Shown here one piece after another: positions 33,955 to 43,003 of a DNA stretch of 64,000 nucleotides. Under the pieces are notes generated by a model. That model made no database searches and was not told the DNA's origin. It saw only the letters and a program-made list of their open reading frames with translations. This DNA comes from Emticicia sp. BO119 (GTDB taxonomy: Bacteria; Bacteroidota; Bacteroidia; Cytophagales; Spirosomataceae), in the NCBI RefSeq assembly GCF_013912375.1, contig NZ_JACETV010000002.1, positions 992,001-1,056,000 on the forward strand, written 5' to 3'. Position 1 is the first letter of the stretch, and each line of letters begins with the position of its first letter. Position numbers and translations under genes: made by a program.

Positions 33955-35586
33955 CTATTTCTTGAATATCGGTGCAATCGGGGTGCCTATACAACCGCTG
34001 GGCTCCTGTATTTTAAGCAAGGCAGCTAAAGTAGCTGCAATATCGGCAATATACGTTTGTTGAGTTGTTTCACCTGCCGGAATATTCCAGCCATACCACA
34101 ATAGCGGTACGTGGCGGTCATATTGCCACATGGTGCCATGAGTTGTACCTTTCTTGCTTCCGCTATGAAACCAGCCCGGCTCTAATAAGACCATAAAATC
34201 ACCGCTACGTTTTGGGTTATACACATTTTCAATGAGTGTTTTATAGAATGGTGGAATTACCGTATTAGCCATATCATGGAAATTAACTACCTGATACACC
34301 GGAGAACCCATGGAAAGAAGTTCATCTTGTACCAGTTTAAATACTTCGTTCATTTCCACCTTGTTTTTCTTCATCAATTCGCGGTTCATGGTAATCTGAT
34401 AATTATCAGTAGATAATATCCATTTACCTGCACCATATTTCTCTACCATCTGGCCGTTCAGGTAATTTACTTCTTTTGCACCCATCCAGACACCGCCAGG
34501 CAATTTGTTTTTGTTTAAAAAAGCAGGTATATCAGCAGCAGCGTGGTCGGCTGTTAAGAAAACGGTGTAAGTGCCTTTGCCTAAAGTAGCATCCAAATGA
34601 TTCAGAATTTCTTCAATATCACGGTCAAGACGTAAATAAGTATCCTCTACTTCGATAGAACGTGTTCCGGTAGCATGACCAACATAGTCTGGAGATGAGA
34701 AACTTACACATAAGAAATCAGTAAAAGCTCCTTGCCCCATTTTTTCATTTTTTAAGGCTGCCAAAGCAATTTCTTTGGTCATATTATTGCCAAACGGCGA
34801 AGTAAGAATGGCTGAATTACTTGTAATTGAATGCGGAAATACAGGTAGTTTTTCGCCGGGCATTACGTTTTCATATTCCTGATTATCTTCATCGCTTTCA
34901 GTATATTGAGCAATAGGCAGGAGGGTTTCCCATTTTTGAGTTTTATAATAGTCAGGCAATTTTTTGGCATTGAAATCTTTAACCCATTGGGGTAATTCCT
35001 GCATATAATAAGTACTTGTAATCCAGTTTCCTGATTTTCCATCGAACCAATATGCAGCATTGGCTGAATGCCCGGCTGGTAGAATACCTCCACGGTCTTT
35101 AGCGGCTATACCAATTACCTTAGACTTGAAATGAGTAGCTAACCTTAATTGGTCGGTAATAGTTGTGGTTTTCATGTTTACAGGGGAGCGTTTTCCCTCG
35201 GTGCCTGCTATGTCGGTTCCTACGGCCGTTACGGTTGTATCTTCAGCTACATAGACCGTTCTACCTAAAAAACGGTCAAACCAATCATTACCTATGATAC
35301 CATTCACCGCCGGAACAGAACCTGTATAAACAGCCGCATGGCCGGGGCCTGTAATTGTGCTGGCATAATGATAATGGTTATTGCGGCAGTTAAAACCCTG
35401 ATTCATCAATCTCTTAAAGCCACCCGCACTGTATTTATCATAGTAGCGCGTTAGATAATCATAACGCATCTGGTCGACCATAATACCTAAAACCAGTTTA
35501 GGTTTTGCAGGTGCAGAAGCCTTTTGCGTTTTTTGTGCAAAAATCGGGAGGCTCAATAAGAGTAGAAGATAGGTAAGACGTTTCAT
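33955..35586 (-). CDS. pafA: PafA-like alkaline phosphatase
   Basis: This 543-residue secreted enzyme (signal MKRLTYLLLLLSLPIFAQ) belongs to the alkaline phosphatase superfamily and resembles PafA of Flavobacteriia. A metal-binding Asp sits in GIMVDQMRYDYL, and the nucleophile is probably Thr79 in STITGPGHA. Further metal ligands are in SSPDYVGHATG, FLTADHAAAD and GTTHGT. PafA hydrolyses phosphomonoesters in the periplasm and is an important source of phosphate from organic molecules. No Pho-box-like site can be asserted. The gene is monocistronic, ending at a shared terminator. Confidence 0.9.
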   Translation of the reverse strand: MKRLTYLLLLLSLPIFAQKTQKASAPAKPKLVLGIMVDQMRYDYLTRYYDKYSAGGFKRLMNQGFNCRNNHYHYASTITGPGHAAVYTGSVPAVNGIIGNDWFDRFLGRTVYVAEDTTVTAVGTDIAGTEGKRSPVNMKTTTITDQLRLATHFKSKVIGIAAKDRGGILPAGHSANAAYWFDGKSGNWITSTYYMQELPQWVKDFNAKKLPDYYKTQKWETLLPIAQYTESDEDNQEYENVMPGEKLPVFPHSITSNSAILTSPFGNNMTKEIALAALKNEKMGQGAFTDFLCVSFSSPDYVGHATGTRSIEVEDTYLRLDRDIEEILNHLDATLGKGTYTVFLTADHAAADIPAFLNKNKLPGGVWMGAKEVNYLNGQMVEKYGAGKWILSTDNYQITMNRELMKKNKVEMNEVFKLVQDELLSMGSPVYQVVNFHDMANTVIPPFYKTLIENVYNPKRSGDFMVLLEPGWFHSGSKKGTTHGTMWQYDRHVPLLWYGWNIPAGETTQQTYIADIAATLAALLKIQEPSGCIGTPIAPIFKK

Positions 35587-35750
35587 TGTGAATAATTTTT
35601 GTTTATAAAAGAGTATTGGTGTTACAAAGAAAAACAGGATTCAAAATTAGGAATCTTCTTCAAGCAAAATCAAACAATCCATGCTAATTTTGTGTTAAGA
35701 AGACAAGTTAGACGATTTCATAGATTTAAACCTTATATCTAAGCACTAAA

Positions 35751-36206
35751 ATGTTTTTATTAAAAGCCCTGATTGTAATAGGTACCTTCTGTTTTATGGA
35801 ATTTATGGCATGGTTTGCCCATAAATATATTATGCATGGTTTTGGCTGGAACTGGCATAAAGACCACCATCAACACCACAAAGGTTTCTTTGAGAGAAAT
35901 GATTATTATGCTGTAGTATTTAGTATCATAGCGGCTTCAAGTATTATTTATGGGAATATTAATTCTGATTTCTGGTTTCTGACCTGGATTGGCACCGGAG
36001 TTACCTGCTATGGTGTAGCTTATTTTATTTTTCATGATATTATTGTGCACCGCAGAGTAAAAATAAAGTTTGTGGCTAAAAACAAATACCTGAAACGAAT
36101 CATGAATGCGCACTATGTGCATCATCGGGTACATACCAAAGATGGGGCAGAGGCGTTTGGTTTTTTGTATGCACCTCAGAAATACGACCCCAAGAAAAGA
36201 GAGTAA
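35751..36206 (+). CDS. crtZ: CrtZ-type beta-carotene hydroxylase
   Basis: The 151-residue membrane protein belongs to the fatty acid/carotenoid hydroxylase superfamily. The diiron histidine motifs are clear: HKYIMHGFGWNWHKDHHQHH (24-43), HDIIVHRR and NAHYVHHRVHTKDGAEAFGF. Length and motif spacing fit CrtZ, which adds 3-hydroxyls to beta-carotene rings to give zeaxanthin. No other carotenoid gene (crtB, crtI, crtY) is in the window, although a polyprenyl synthetase lies 1 kb away. A TAATTTTG -7 motif is at 35685-35692. Its stop is only 4 bp from the end of the converging gene. Confidence 0.9.
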   Translation: MFLLKALIVIGTFCFMEFMAWFAHKYIMHGFGWNWHKDHHQHHKGFFERNDYYAVVFSIIAASSIIYGNINSDFWFLTWIGTGVTCYGVAYFIFHDIIVHRRVKIKFVAKNKYLKRIMNAHYVHHRVHTKDGAEAFGFLYAPQKYDPKKRE

Positions 36207-36210
36207 TTGC

Positions 36211-37059
36211 CTATTTCAGATTTTCCCAACAGATTTCTGCTAACTCCCCAATAATTCTTTCGGCAGTGGTTTCTTCTTTAAAGCCCTCAACAAAGATAGA
36301 AACAATGAAAGGTTTTGGGGTGTAAATAATTGCTGCATCGCCACGAACATAAGTTAACCCTCCGGTTTTATGAGCAATTACTACATCTTTAGGCAAATTG
36401 CGTGGTATAGTGGTAGTATCACCACAGTTTTTCAATATTTCAATCATCTCCTCACACAAGGCTGGTGTGGCTACTTCTTTATTGTAGATTTTTCGTAATA
36501 AATCATTGATCTCTACAGTATTTACATAATTCTCACGCCCTTGTTTTACAGCCATTGTATCCATCATAATACGATTCAGGCGGGTTTTTGTACTACCCAG
36601 GCGCATTAAATTTTGATTTACGGCATCCATTCCAACTGCTCTGATCAGAATATTGGTAGCTGTATTATCGCTTGAGCGTATCATTTCCTGAGCTAATTCA
36701 CGGATAGTAAATTTCTTGCCTTCAGGCATATTGGCAATTACACCCGATCCTCCGGCCTTATCAGATGCCTGTAAAGTATAGATTTTTTCTAAATCTATTT
36801 GCTTTACTTTTACTTTCTCCATCAATTCCAGCAGAATAGGAATTTTTATGACACTTGCCGATGGAACTCTGACAGTAGGGCGATAGCTAAAGAATTCTTC
36901 ACCAGACACGCCTTCTACAGCCATAGTAATCTTAATAGCGGAAGGAAGCCGGGATATATAATCAGTTATTCTTAGCGCATCAATTCTTCTGGGGGCATTT
37001 TGTCCGAAAGAAATTACAGAATAAATAGTGAGTAGGAGTAATGATAAATATATTTTCAT
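36211..37059 (-). CDS. Class A beta-lactamase-related serine hydrolase lacking Glu166
   Basis: This 282-residue protein has a signal peptide (MKIYLSLLLLTIYSVISFGQ) and the class A motifs SVIK (69-72), SDN (130-132) and KTGG (231-234). However, the omega-loop segment TRLNRIMMDTMAVKQG (159-174) has Met where class A enzymes have the deacylating Glu166 in RWExxLN. Without that base, beta-lactam hydrolysis should be slow or absent, so a peptidoglycan-related or esterase role is possible. The change looks like a subfamily trait rather than decay, as the frame and other motifs are intact. It is monocistronic. Confidence 0.85.
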   Translation of the reverse strand: MKIYLSLLLLTIYSVISFGQNAPRRIDALRITDYISRLPSAIKITMAVEGVSGEEFFSYRPTVRVPSASVIKIPILLELMEKVKVKQIDLEKIYTLQASDKAGGSGVIANMPEGKKFTIRELAQEMIRSSDNTATNILIRAVGMDAVNQNLMRLGSTKTRLNRIMMDTMAVKQGRENYVNTVEINDLLRKIYNKEVATPALCEEMIEILKNCGDTTTIPRNLPKDVVIAHKTGGLTYVRGDAAIIYTPKPFIVSIFVEGFKEETTAERIIGELAEICWENLK

Positions 37060-37285
37060 TTTATTTTGAAAATTTAAAATATATTATATTTTTAGATTTA
37101 ATTGTATGTATTAGAATATAGATATGTATTGAATGTTTTATTTATCCAGGTTAAGTTGTATGAATTGGATTATGGAAATTTACTGAACATTCAATATGTA
37201 TGCTCTTAATTGGTTGTTTTGTAAGAATTGCACGTATTGCTTTAATTGTATAAATAGAACAAATAGTTGATTCTGAATATTCTAT

Positions 37286-38260
37286 TTATTTAGTTCGTTC
37301 AATCGTAAATTGAATCAAATCATGTAAAGATTGGCGGAAAATAGAATCGGGGAAAGTAAACAAAATCTCTTTGGCTTCGTCTACGTAGCGTTTCATTATT
37401 TCGGTTGTATATTGAATACCACCTGAGCGTTTTACAAAGGTAATCACTTCTTCCACCTTTTTCGGGTTTTCTGAGTGATTTTTTATTAAATTAATGATAT
37501 TTCTTTTTTCAGACCAGGTAGCATGATTCAAGGCATAAATAAGTGGTAGCGTCATTTTTTTCTCCTTAATATCAATACCTGTAGGTTTACCGATTTCAGC
37601 ATCACCATAATCAAACAAATCATCTTTTATCTGAAATGCCATGCCTATTTTCTCTCCTAAAAGCTTACATTTTACCACAACTGTTTCGTCAGCACCTACC
37701 GAAGCTGCACCCACAGCACAACAGGAAGCAATCAAGGAAGCTGTTTTCTGGCGGATTACCTCATAGTATAAATCTTCAGTTATGTCGAGCCTGCGTGCTT
37801 TTTCCATCTGTAAAAGCTCTCCTTCACTCATCTCCTTCACGGCCGTCGACATAATTTCGAGTAACTGAAATTCTTTATTATTAACACTTAACAATAAGCC
37901 GCGTGACAGCAGATAATCACCTACCAATACAGCTATTTTATTTTTCCAGAGCGCATTGATTGAGAAGAAACCCCTACGATAATTAGAGTCGTCAACTACG
38001 TCGTCATGTACTAAAGTGGCCGTATGTAGCAACTCTATCATGGCAGCACCTCTATGGGTAGACTCACTGATAGTGCCTAATGTACCTGCCATCAGAAAAA
38101 CAAACATCGGACGCACCTGTTTCCCTTTCCGGTGTACAATATAACTCATTATCTGGTCGAGCAGCATTACATCAGTTTTCATTGACTGACGAAATTTTTT
38201 CTCAAAAACCTTCAATTCCTGCTCAATAGGAGCCTGTATTTGCTTTATATTCAAAGACAT
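37286..38260 (-). CDS. Polyprenyl (octaprenyl-type) diphosphate synthase
   Basis: This trans-prenyltransferase adds isopentenyl diphosphate units to an allylic primer, giving the side chain of menaquinone or a precursor of other isoprenoids. The first aspartate-rich motif is LVHDDVVDDSNYRRG, with its FARM-type D-x-x-D, and the second is FQIKDDLFDYGD. The spacing and 324-residue length fit the long-chain (C35-C40) group. I chose MSLNIKQIQAPIEQELKVFE at 38260 as start; an upstream in-frame ATG at 38299 adds 13 non-conserved residues. Chain length cannot be read reliably. Confidence 0.92.
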   Translation of the reverse strand: MSLNIKQIQAPIEQELKVFEKKFRQSMKTDVMLLDQIMSYIVHRKGKQVRPMFVFLMAGTLGTISESTHRGAAMIELLHTATLVHDDVVDDSNYRRGFFSINALWKNKIAVLVGDYLLSRGLLLSVNNKEFQLLEIMSTAVKEMSEGELLQMEKARRLDITEDLYYEVIRQKTASLIASCCAVGAASVGADETVVVKCKLLGEKIGMAFQIKDDLFDYGDAEIGKPTGIDIKEKKMTLPLIYALNHATWSEKRNIINLIKNHSENPKKVEEVITFVKRSGGIQYTTEIMKRYVDEAKEILFTFPDSIFRQSLHDLIQFTIERTK

Positions 38261-38566
38261 GAAGAAGTGAGTAAGTGATAGCTTACTCTGATGGTACAAT
38301 GTTACGACCGAAATCTGATTTTTAATGCAGAATTAAGTAAATTGTGTAAATCTTAGTGGTTTTATCCAAAAAAAACTAATAATTGTCTTAATTTTTAATT
38401 CCTGGCATCAATCAATAAAATTATTCAAGCCGACGAGTCTTATTGTTTTTAATTTTACTTCAAATATAAAACTGATTAGATTGATAGGCAAATTTAATTT
38501 TGGACGATATATTTGAAAATTTATGAATTATTCCCTAATTCGCTAATTCAATTTTAACCATTATAC
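38261..38566. other. Divergent intergenic region, 306 bp
   Basis: Spacer between the polyprenyl synthase and patatin genes. It contains a plus-strand -7 motif TAATTTTG (38495-38502) for the patatin gene, and a TAATTCGCTAATTCA motif (38536-38550) similar to the repeat at 48165-48236. No other gene is seen. Confidence 0.5.
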
Positions 38567-39484
38567 ATGAAGGCATTAGTTTTGGGCGGTGGCTCACTTA
38601 AAGGAGCGTGGCAGGTAGGTGCAATTCAGGCAGTTTTAGAAACAGGATTTAAACCCGAAATGATTTATGGTATTTCTGCAGGGGCATTAAATGCCAGTTT
38701 TATGGTAAACGAAGCAGGGATACAATTTGTGGAGAAAGGCGAAATTGACTGGGATACAGTAAATAAGAAACTATTACGATTCTGGCTTGAGAATATCACC
38801 AAACCTTCGGATATAGGTATTCTGAAATCAAGATTCTCTTTAGGTATTGATACTATTATGAGTCGTTTTGATGGATTGATAGACACCAATCCATTACACG
38901 ATAAACTAAGAAAATACCTTAATGTGAATATGCTTCGCCGAAGCCCTATCTATCTGAAAGTTGGGGCTGTGAATATCAATACAGGCGAAATGCGTTATGC
39001 CGATCCTCTTGAGCAATATTTTCTGGATTATCTGCGGGCAAGTAGCTCTCTGCCTTTCATTATGCCTGCCATACAAATTGGCGGCGACCACCGTGAGGCT
39101 TATATGGACGGCGGTTTAAGAGAAGTAGTACCAGTAAAAAAAGCTATTAAAGATGGCGCAACCGAGATATATTGTATTGCAACACACCCCAAGCACCGTC
39201 CTATGGAGCATTTTAATTACAGAAGTTTTCTGAGCCTGATAGAGCGTGTGAAAGATATTACGGTGAATCAGTTTGAGAACAGTGATATTGAGTGGGCAGA
39301 AAACTATGCAGAAAATTATATGAGCATAGGCTCGTTTAAATTAGCCAGAAAAATTAATCTGACAATTATACGTCCTGAGGAGCCTATTCATCTGGAACTG
39401 ACAGATTTTGATTCAAACGATATCAGAGAGGTAATCAAACAAGGCTATGAACATGCTTATAAGAAATTGTTTGAGAGAGTGTAG
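38567..39484 (+). CDS. Patatin-like phospholipase
   Basis: The protein (305 residues) shows the Ser-Asp dyad fold of patatins. The oxyanion-hole glycine loop is GGGSLKGAWQVGA (7-19), the nucleophile elbow is YGISAGALNASF (G-x-S-x-G, about 39-43), and the catalytic Asp is in MDGGLREVVPV. No signal peptide or transmembrane helix is present, so it is probably cytoplasmic or loosely membrane-bound. Patatins hydrolyse phospholipid or other lipid acyl esters. The substrate is not known. It ends at a very strong hairpin shared with the next gene. Confidence 0.92.
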   Translation: MKALVLGGGSLKGAWQVGAIQAVLETGFKPEMIYGISAGALNASFMVNEAGIQFVEKGEIDWDTVNKKLLRFWLENITKPSDIGILKSRFSLGIDTIMSRFDGLIDTNPLHDKLRKYLNVNMLRRSPIYLKVGAVNINTGEMRYADPLEQYFLDYLRASSSLPFIMPAIQIGGDHREAYMDGGLREVVPVKKAIKDGATEIYCIATHPKHRPMEHFNYRSFLSLIERVKDITVNQFENSDIEWAENYAENYMSIGSFKLARKINLTIIRPEEPIHLELTDFDSNDIREVIKQGYEHAYKKLFERV

Positions 39485-39500
39485 GAAATTGTCGATATAT

Positions 39501-39544
39501 AAAAAAAGGTGGCCACAAATAAGCATTTGCGGCCACCTTTTTTT
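39501..39544. terminator. Long bidirectional terminator
   Basis: A 20-bp stem (AAAAAAAGGTGGCCACAAAT against ATTTGCGGCCACCTTTTTTT, one mismatch) with a 4-base loop separates the convergent patatin and sterol desaturase genes. It is A-rich on one side and T-rich on the other. Confidence 0.95.
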
Positions 39545-39556
39545 ATAATTATGTAC

Positions 39557-40849
39557 CTATGAATGCGCCACCTCGGAAAAAACAATTTCTTTTACAATGC
39601 TATCTTTCCGAATATCAAACCATACAAAATAGGCTGTTACCAAAGTAGATAGAATAAAATAAGCCGCAATAGCCGCTGTTGCCCACGGCAATTTAGCACT
39701 GATACCAAACCAGTCTCCCATCTGGTAAATCATAAACAAACCGATGATATTCTTCAATGTTTCATACAATAGCGCATAAGGATTTCTGTCCATCAGTTCT
39801 GTATAGCTGAAAACAATCAGGAAGATAAAACCACCATAGATAAATATATTCGGACTACCGATACTGGCAAGGTTAGCAAAGAAATAGCTAACCAAAGCAA
39901 AAGTAGACAGGAACTGTACCCATATCCATACCTGCATCAACAAAGATGCCTTTGGGGCGTATTTCTCAAAATGGTAGGGGTCATCAATTTTATGTACCGG
40001 ATATTTATCAATCACATCGGCAGGTCTCCAACCTGTGGGCATAAACCAGATACGCAGCTTATCTCGCCAGCTGTTAGTTCGGTAAGCATCTTTTAGCAAT
40101 AACCACAGGTGTTGGAAATTGATTTTGATAGGATTCCATGTGCTTGCAGGACGAGTGATACCATAAACAGGTGGAACATTGGGTAATTCATCCTGAAAAG
40201 TGCCGAAGAGTTTGTCCCAGATAATGAATATCTGTGAATGATTCTTGTCTATATACTCAGGATTAATAGCGTGGTGTACTCTATGGTGAGCAGGTGTAAC
40301 TATGATTTTTTCAAGAAAACCCATACGGCGGATATATACCGTATGATACCAGAACTGGGCAAATAAATGCAAAGGAGCTACCGTGGCTATCACCTTTCCA
40401 TCAACCCCTAACAATGCCGCAGGCAATAAGAAAACGGTAAAGAGATTAACAAAGGTAGAAATACTTTGCCGCAAAGCACAGGCCAGATTAAACTCTTCAC
40501 TACTATGATGAATGGCGTGTTTGTTCCAGAAAAAGTTAATCTGATGGCTCATCCGATGCACCCAATAGCCCGAGAAATCTAAAGCTATAAAGGCTATGAT
40601 ATATACCCAAACAGTAGACTCTACTTTGTAAATAGCCCAGTGTTTCACCATATAGGCATAAGTGAGCAATGATACACTCAAACCCAATACATCTTTGATG
40701 ATGTTTGTATAACCTGAGGTCATGCTCGAAAGCATATCCATTGTTTTGAAAGGCTCTTTCTTAGTGAACCAGCCGTAAAGTTTTTCTAACAATACTAAGC
40801 CCAGAAATATGGGCATTGCAATGTTAAGGATTTTGCCGTAGGTTTCCAT
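39557..40849 (-). CDS. Sterol desaturase/fatty acid hydroxylase family membrane protein
   Basis: This 430-residue polytopic protein has the diiron histidine clusters of the superfamily: HRMSHQINFFWNKHAIHHSS (118-137) and TPAHHRVHHAINPEYIDKNH, with a further IIWDKLFGTF. Two to four helices precede the clusters and a C-terminal block of four helices (about 310-420) extends beyond the usual ~280 residues. Members hydroxylate or desaturate lipids, including alkylglycerols and sterols. The extended form is known in Bacteroidota and resembles the alkylglycerol monooxygenase branch, but the substrate is unproven. The gene is monocistronic. Confidence 0.88.
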   Translation of the reverse strand: METYGKILNIAMPIFLGLVLLEKLYGWFTKKEPFKTMDMLSSMTSGYTNIIKDVLGLSVSLLTYAYMVKHWAIYKVESTVWVYIIAFIALDFSGYWVHRMSHQINFFWNKHAIHHSSEEFNLACALRQSISTFVNLFTVFLLPAALLGVDGKVIATVAPLHLFAQFWYHTVYIRRMGFLEKIIVTPAHHRVHHAINPEYIDKNHSQIFIIWDKLFGTFQDELPNVPPVYGITRPASTWNPIKINFQHLWLLLKDAYRTNSWRDKLRIWFMPTGWRPADVIDKYPVHKIDDPYHFEKYAPKASLLMQVWIWVQFLSTFALVSYFFANLASIGSPNIFIYGGFIFLIVFSYTELMDRNPYALLYETLKNIIGLFMIYQMGDWFGISAKLPWATAAIAAYFILSTLVTAYFVWFDIRKDSIVKEIVFSEVAHS

Positions 40850-41010
40850 TATAGTATGCTTGCATAATATTTGTGATGCAAGTTAGTAATATTCCAAGAA
40901 ATTTTAAAGTTTTTTATTGAAACGAATCGTTATCAATTTTTAGTGTTAGATTAGATGTCTGATACTATCAAATTAAAAAATAGTTAAACCCATATATAAC
41001 AACTTTGACT

Positions 41011-41319
41011 ATGATTCTGACAATTATTGCTGTGCTAATATTGGTGTTAATCATTTGTATCCATTTTTCTGCTAAGCACCTTGCCGAAGTGCAGAAAAAT
41101 TACTACTGGATATTTGTATTACTTAACTTACTGCTTTTTATTGCAGGGATATGGAGAATATATTATTTAGATCAGTATATATGGCATGATGAAAAAGGTG
41201 TAGGCTTTTTATTCGGGATATTAATCTTTATGTTTCTGCAAATAGTTTTTGTTCTCATGATAGCTTTAATAGCCAATCCTTTATTGAAGTGGTGGAAGAG
41301 AAAAGGAGCAGGGGTATAA
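41011..41319 (+). CDS. Small three-helix membrane protein of unknown function
   Basis: I do not recognise this 102-residue protein. Three hydrophobic helices are visible at about 1-20 (ILTIIAVLILVLIICIHF), 34-50 and 72-93 (FGILIFMFLQIVFVLMIALI). A short aromatic loop IYYLDQYIWHDEKG lies between the last two. The start is the ATG at 41011; a TTG two codons upstream is less likely. It is 50 bp ahead of the DUF1361 gene on the same strand, so the two may be cotranscribed. Confidence 0.65.
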   Translation: MILTIIAVLILVLIICIHFSAKHLAEVQKNYYWIFVLLNLLLFIAGIWRIYYLDQYIWHDEKGVGFLFGILIFMFLQIVFVLMIALIANPLLKWWKRKGAGV

Positions 41320-41369
41320 TTGTAAATCAGGTAATTTGAAAAGATTCTTATAAAAGTTTCTCTAATACT

Positions 41370-42026
41370 ATGCTTACTATCACTATCAACCGCACAACAA
41401 AAGGCCTGATTTCTCTTTCAGCCTTATGCAGTATTTTCATTATTGCTCGTATCATTCTGAAAGATGATATGAAATATAGCTTTTTGCTATATAATCTCTT
41501 TTTGGCATGGATTCCTCTCTTATTGGCGCAGGTGGCTTATAAAGCATTAAAGCAAAATTTTCTGCCAGCAACTTATGGTATCCTTTTCTTGTGGCTATTG
41601 TTTTTCCCGAATGCCCCGTATATCATTACCGATTTATTGCACCTGAAAGGTTACTCTCAGAATATCCTCTGGTTCGATAGCCTATTGATTTTTACTTTTG
41701 CCATCACAGGTTTATTGATTGGACTGAGTTCTTTAAGCATTGTTCATCAGGTTCTGGAAGTAATGCTTGGTAAAATTCAATCATGGAGCGTAGTAGTAGG
41801 AAGTCTTATTCTATTAGGGTTTGGTATTTATTTAGGTAGATACTGCCGTCTGAATAGCTGGGATTTACTAAGGGAACCAATATGGTTTGCAGGCAGGGTT
41901 CTACACCAGTTCAAAAACCCTATGGCATTTAAGCTGACATTCACTTATGCCTTTGTTATTTTAGGCTTTTATGTGGCTTTCCGCAATTTCGGGCATCCTC
42001 AAAATACTGAATTGAAACGTGCATAG
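41370..42026 (+). CDS. DUF1361 membrane protein
   Basis: The 218-residue polytopic protein carries the DUF1361 signature: YNLFLAWIPLLLAQVAYKAL, LWLLFFPNAPYIITDLLHLK and WFDSLLIFTFAITGLLIGLS. About six helices are present. The conserved PNAPYIITD stretch faces a membrane boundary and may bind a ligand, but no member has a known function. It follows a small membrane protein gene and converges on the propeller gene with a gap of only 16 bp. Confidence 0.88.
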   Translation: MLTITINRTTKGLISLSALCSIFIIARIILKDDMKYSFLLYNLFLAWIPLLLAQVAYKALKQNFLPATYGILFLWLLFFPNAPYIITDLLHLKGYSQNILWFDSLLIFTFAITGLLIGLSSLSIVHQVLEVMLGKIQSWSVVVGSLILLGFGIYLGRYCRLNSWDLLREPIWFAGRVLHQFKNPMAFKLTFTYAFVILGFYVAFRNFGHPQNTELKRA

Positions 42027-42042
42027 AGTTGGTTATAATTTC

Positions 42043-42879
42043 CTATTTATTTCGTACCACTGTATAAATCTTCCGCTGCTCATTAGTCATAATAAAATCG
42101 GTATTATTTATGTAGTTTAAGGCTTCCATCTGGCTGCGTCCAATCTTTATACACGATTTTGGTTTAGAAAAATCGATTTTATCGCCTGAAATTTCAAAAG
42201 TGAAAATTTTACCATAAGATAGCAAAGCAAACTCTTTTCCGTCCGGGCTTATATCGGCAGCTGTTACCGGGCTTTTCAGGAAGATACTATCTGTTGGGCT
42301 GACAGTATAATCGCCTGCTTTATCTGGCATTACATAGAGTTTGCTCTGATGGTTGTTTGACCAGTCTTTTGAGAATAGATAGAGATTGCCTTTATACCAG
42401 AAAAATGCCTCGCAATCGAACACTCTTTTTTGTGCCGGAAACTCTGTCTGGTCAGTATAACGGAAAGTAATTTTTTCTGTGGTATTATTTTTATATTTAT
42501 AAATGCAAAGGTCCTGGCGAGCCTGACTATTATTGCCAAAATCACCAATGTAAATATACCCCTGATCATCTTTGGTTAATTCCTCCCAATCAATATTCTG
42601 TGAGTCGTTTACAAAAAGAGTATCAAAAATATAGCCTCTGTTGTCAATCATATAGAGCTCAGTATTTCCTCCGCCGTCATTATGTGTCCAGTAGTAATTT
42701 TCCTGCCATGCAGGGGCGAGGCCAGAATTTTCGTTAATACACACAGGCAGGCGACCTGTTTTACTGATAGTGTACTGGGTTGCAGGTTTCTGGAAACCAC
42801 TTTTACTTATTTCAGAATGACAATTGCAAACAGCAATTTTCATCGAAAACAACAGCATATAAATTTTATACAAAAACAT
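42043..42879 (-). CDS. Secreted beta-propeller-like protein of unknown function
   Basis: The 278-residue protein has a short hydrophobic N-terminus with a possible lipidated or disulfide-forming CNC. Repeated strand-turn units then suggest a beta-propeller: WTHNDGGGNTELYMIDNRG, WEELTKDDQGYIYIGDFGNN, and VFDCEAFFWYKGNLYLFSKD. The GDFGNN and DCEAFF motifs recur in uncharacterised Bacteroidota proteins. No catalytic residues can be named. A later Met (residue 13) could be the real start. Its promoter region is shared with the divergent AI-2E family transporter gene. Confidence 0.6.
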   Translation of the reverse strand: MFLYKIYMLLFSMKIAVCNCHSEISKSGFQKPATQYTISKTGRLPVCINENSGLAPAWQENYYWTHNDGGGNTELYMIDNRGYIFDTLFVNDSQNIDWEELTKDDQGYIYIGDFGNNSQARQDLCIYKYKNNTTEKITFRYTDQTEFPAQKRVFDCEAFFWYKGNLYLFSKDWSNNHQSKLYVMPDKAGDYTVSPTDSIFLKSPVTAADISPDGKEFALLSYGKIFTFEISGDKIDFSKPKSCIKIGRSQMEALNYINNTDFIMTNEQRKIYTVVRNK

Positions 42880-42917
42880 GAATAATGTATAGATTTTTCA
42901 AATCGTTTTCTGAAAAT

Positions 42918-42947
42918 TTGAATTTAGCAACAAGTTAATTAATTTTG
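42918..42947 (+). promoter_or_regulatory. Promoter of the AI-2E family transporter gene
   Basis: TTG (42918-42920), exactly 19 bases, then TAATTTTG (42940-42947) fully match the Bacteroidota TTG-N19-TAnnTTTG consensus, with a leader of about 50 nt. Confidence 0.8.
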
Positions 42948-43003
42948 AGTTGTTTGAAAACAGGTACTTATAAATACTCTCTAATTATTTCTAACCTATT
43001 CTT

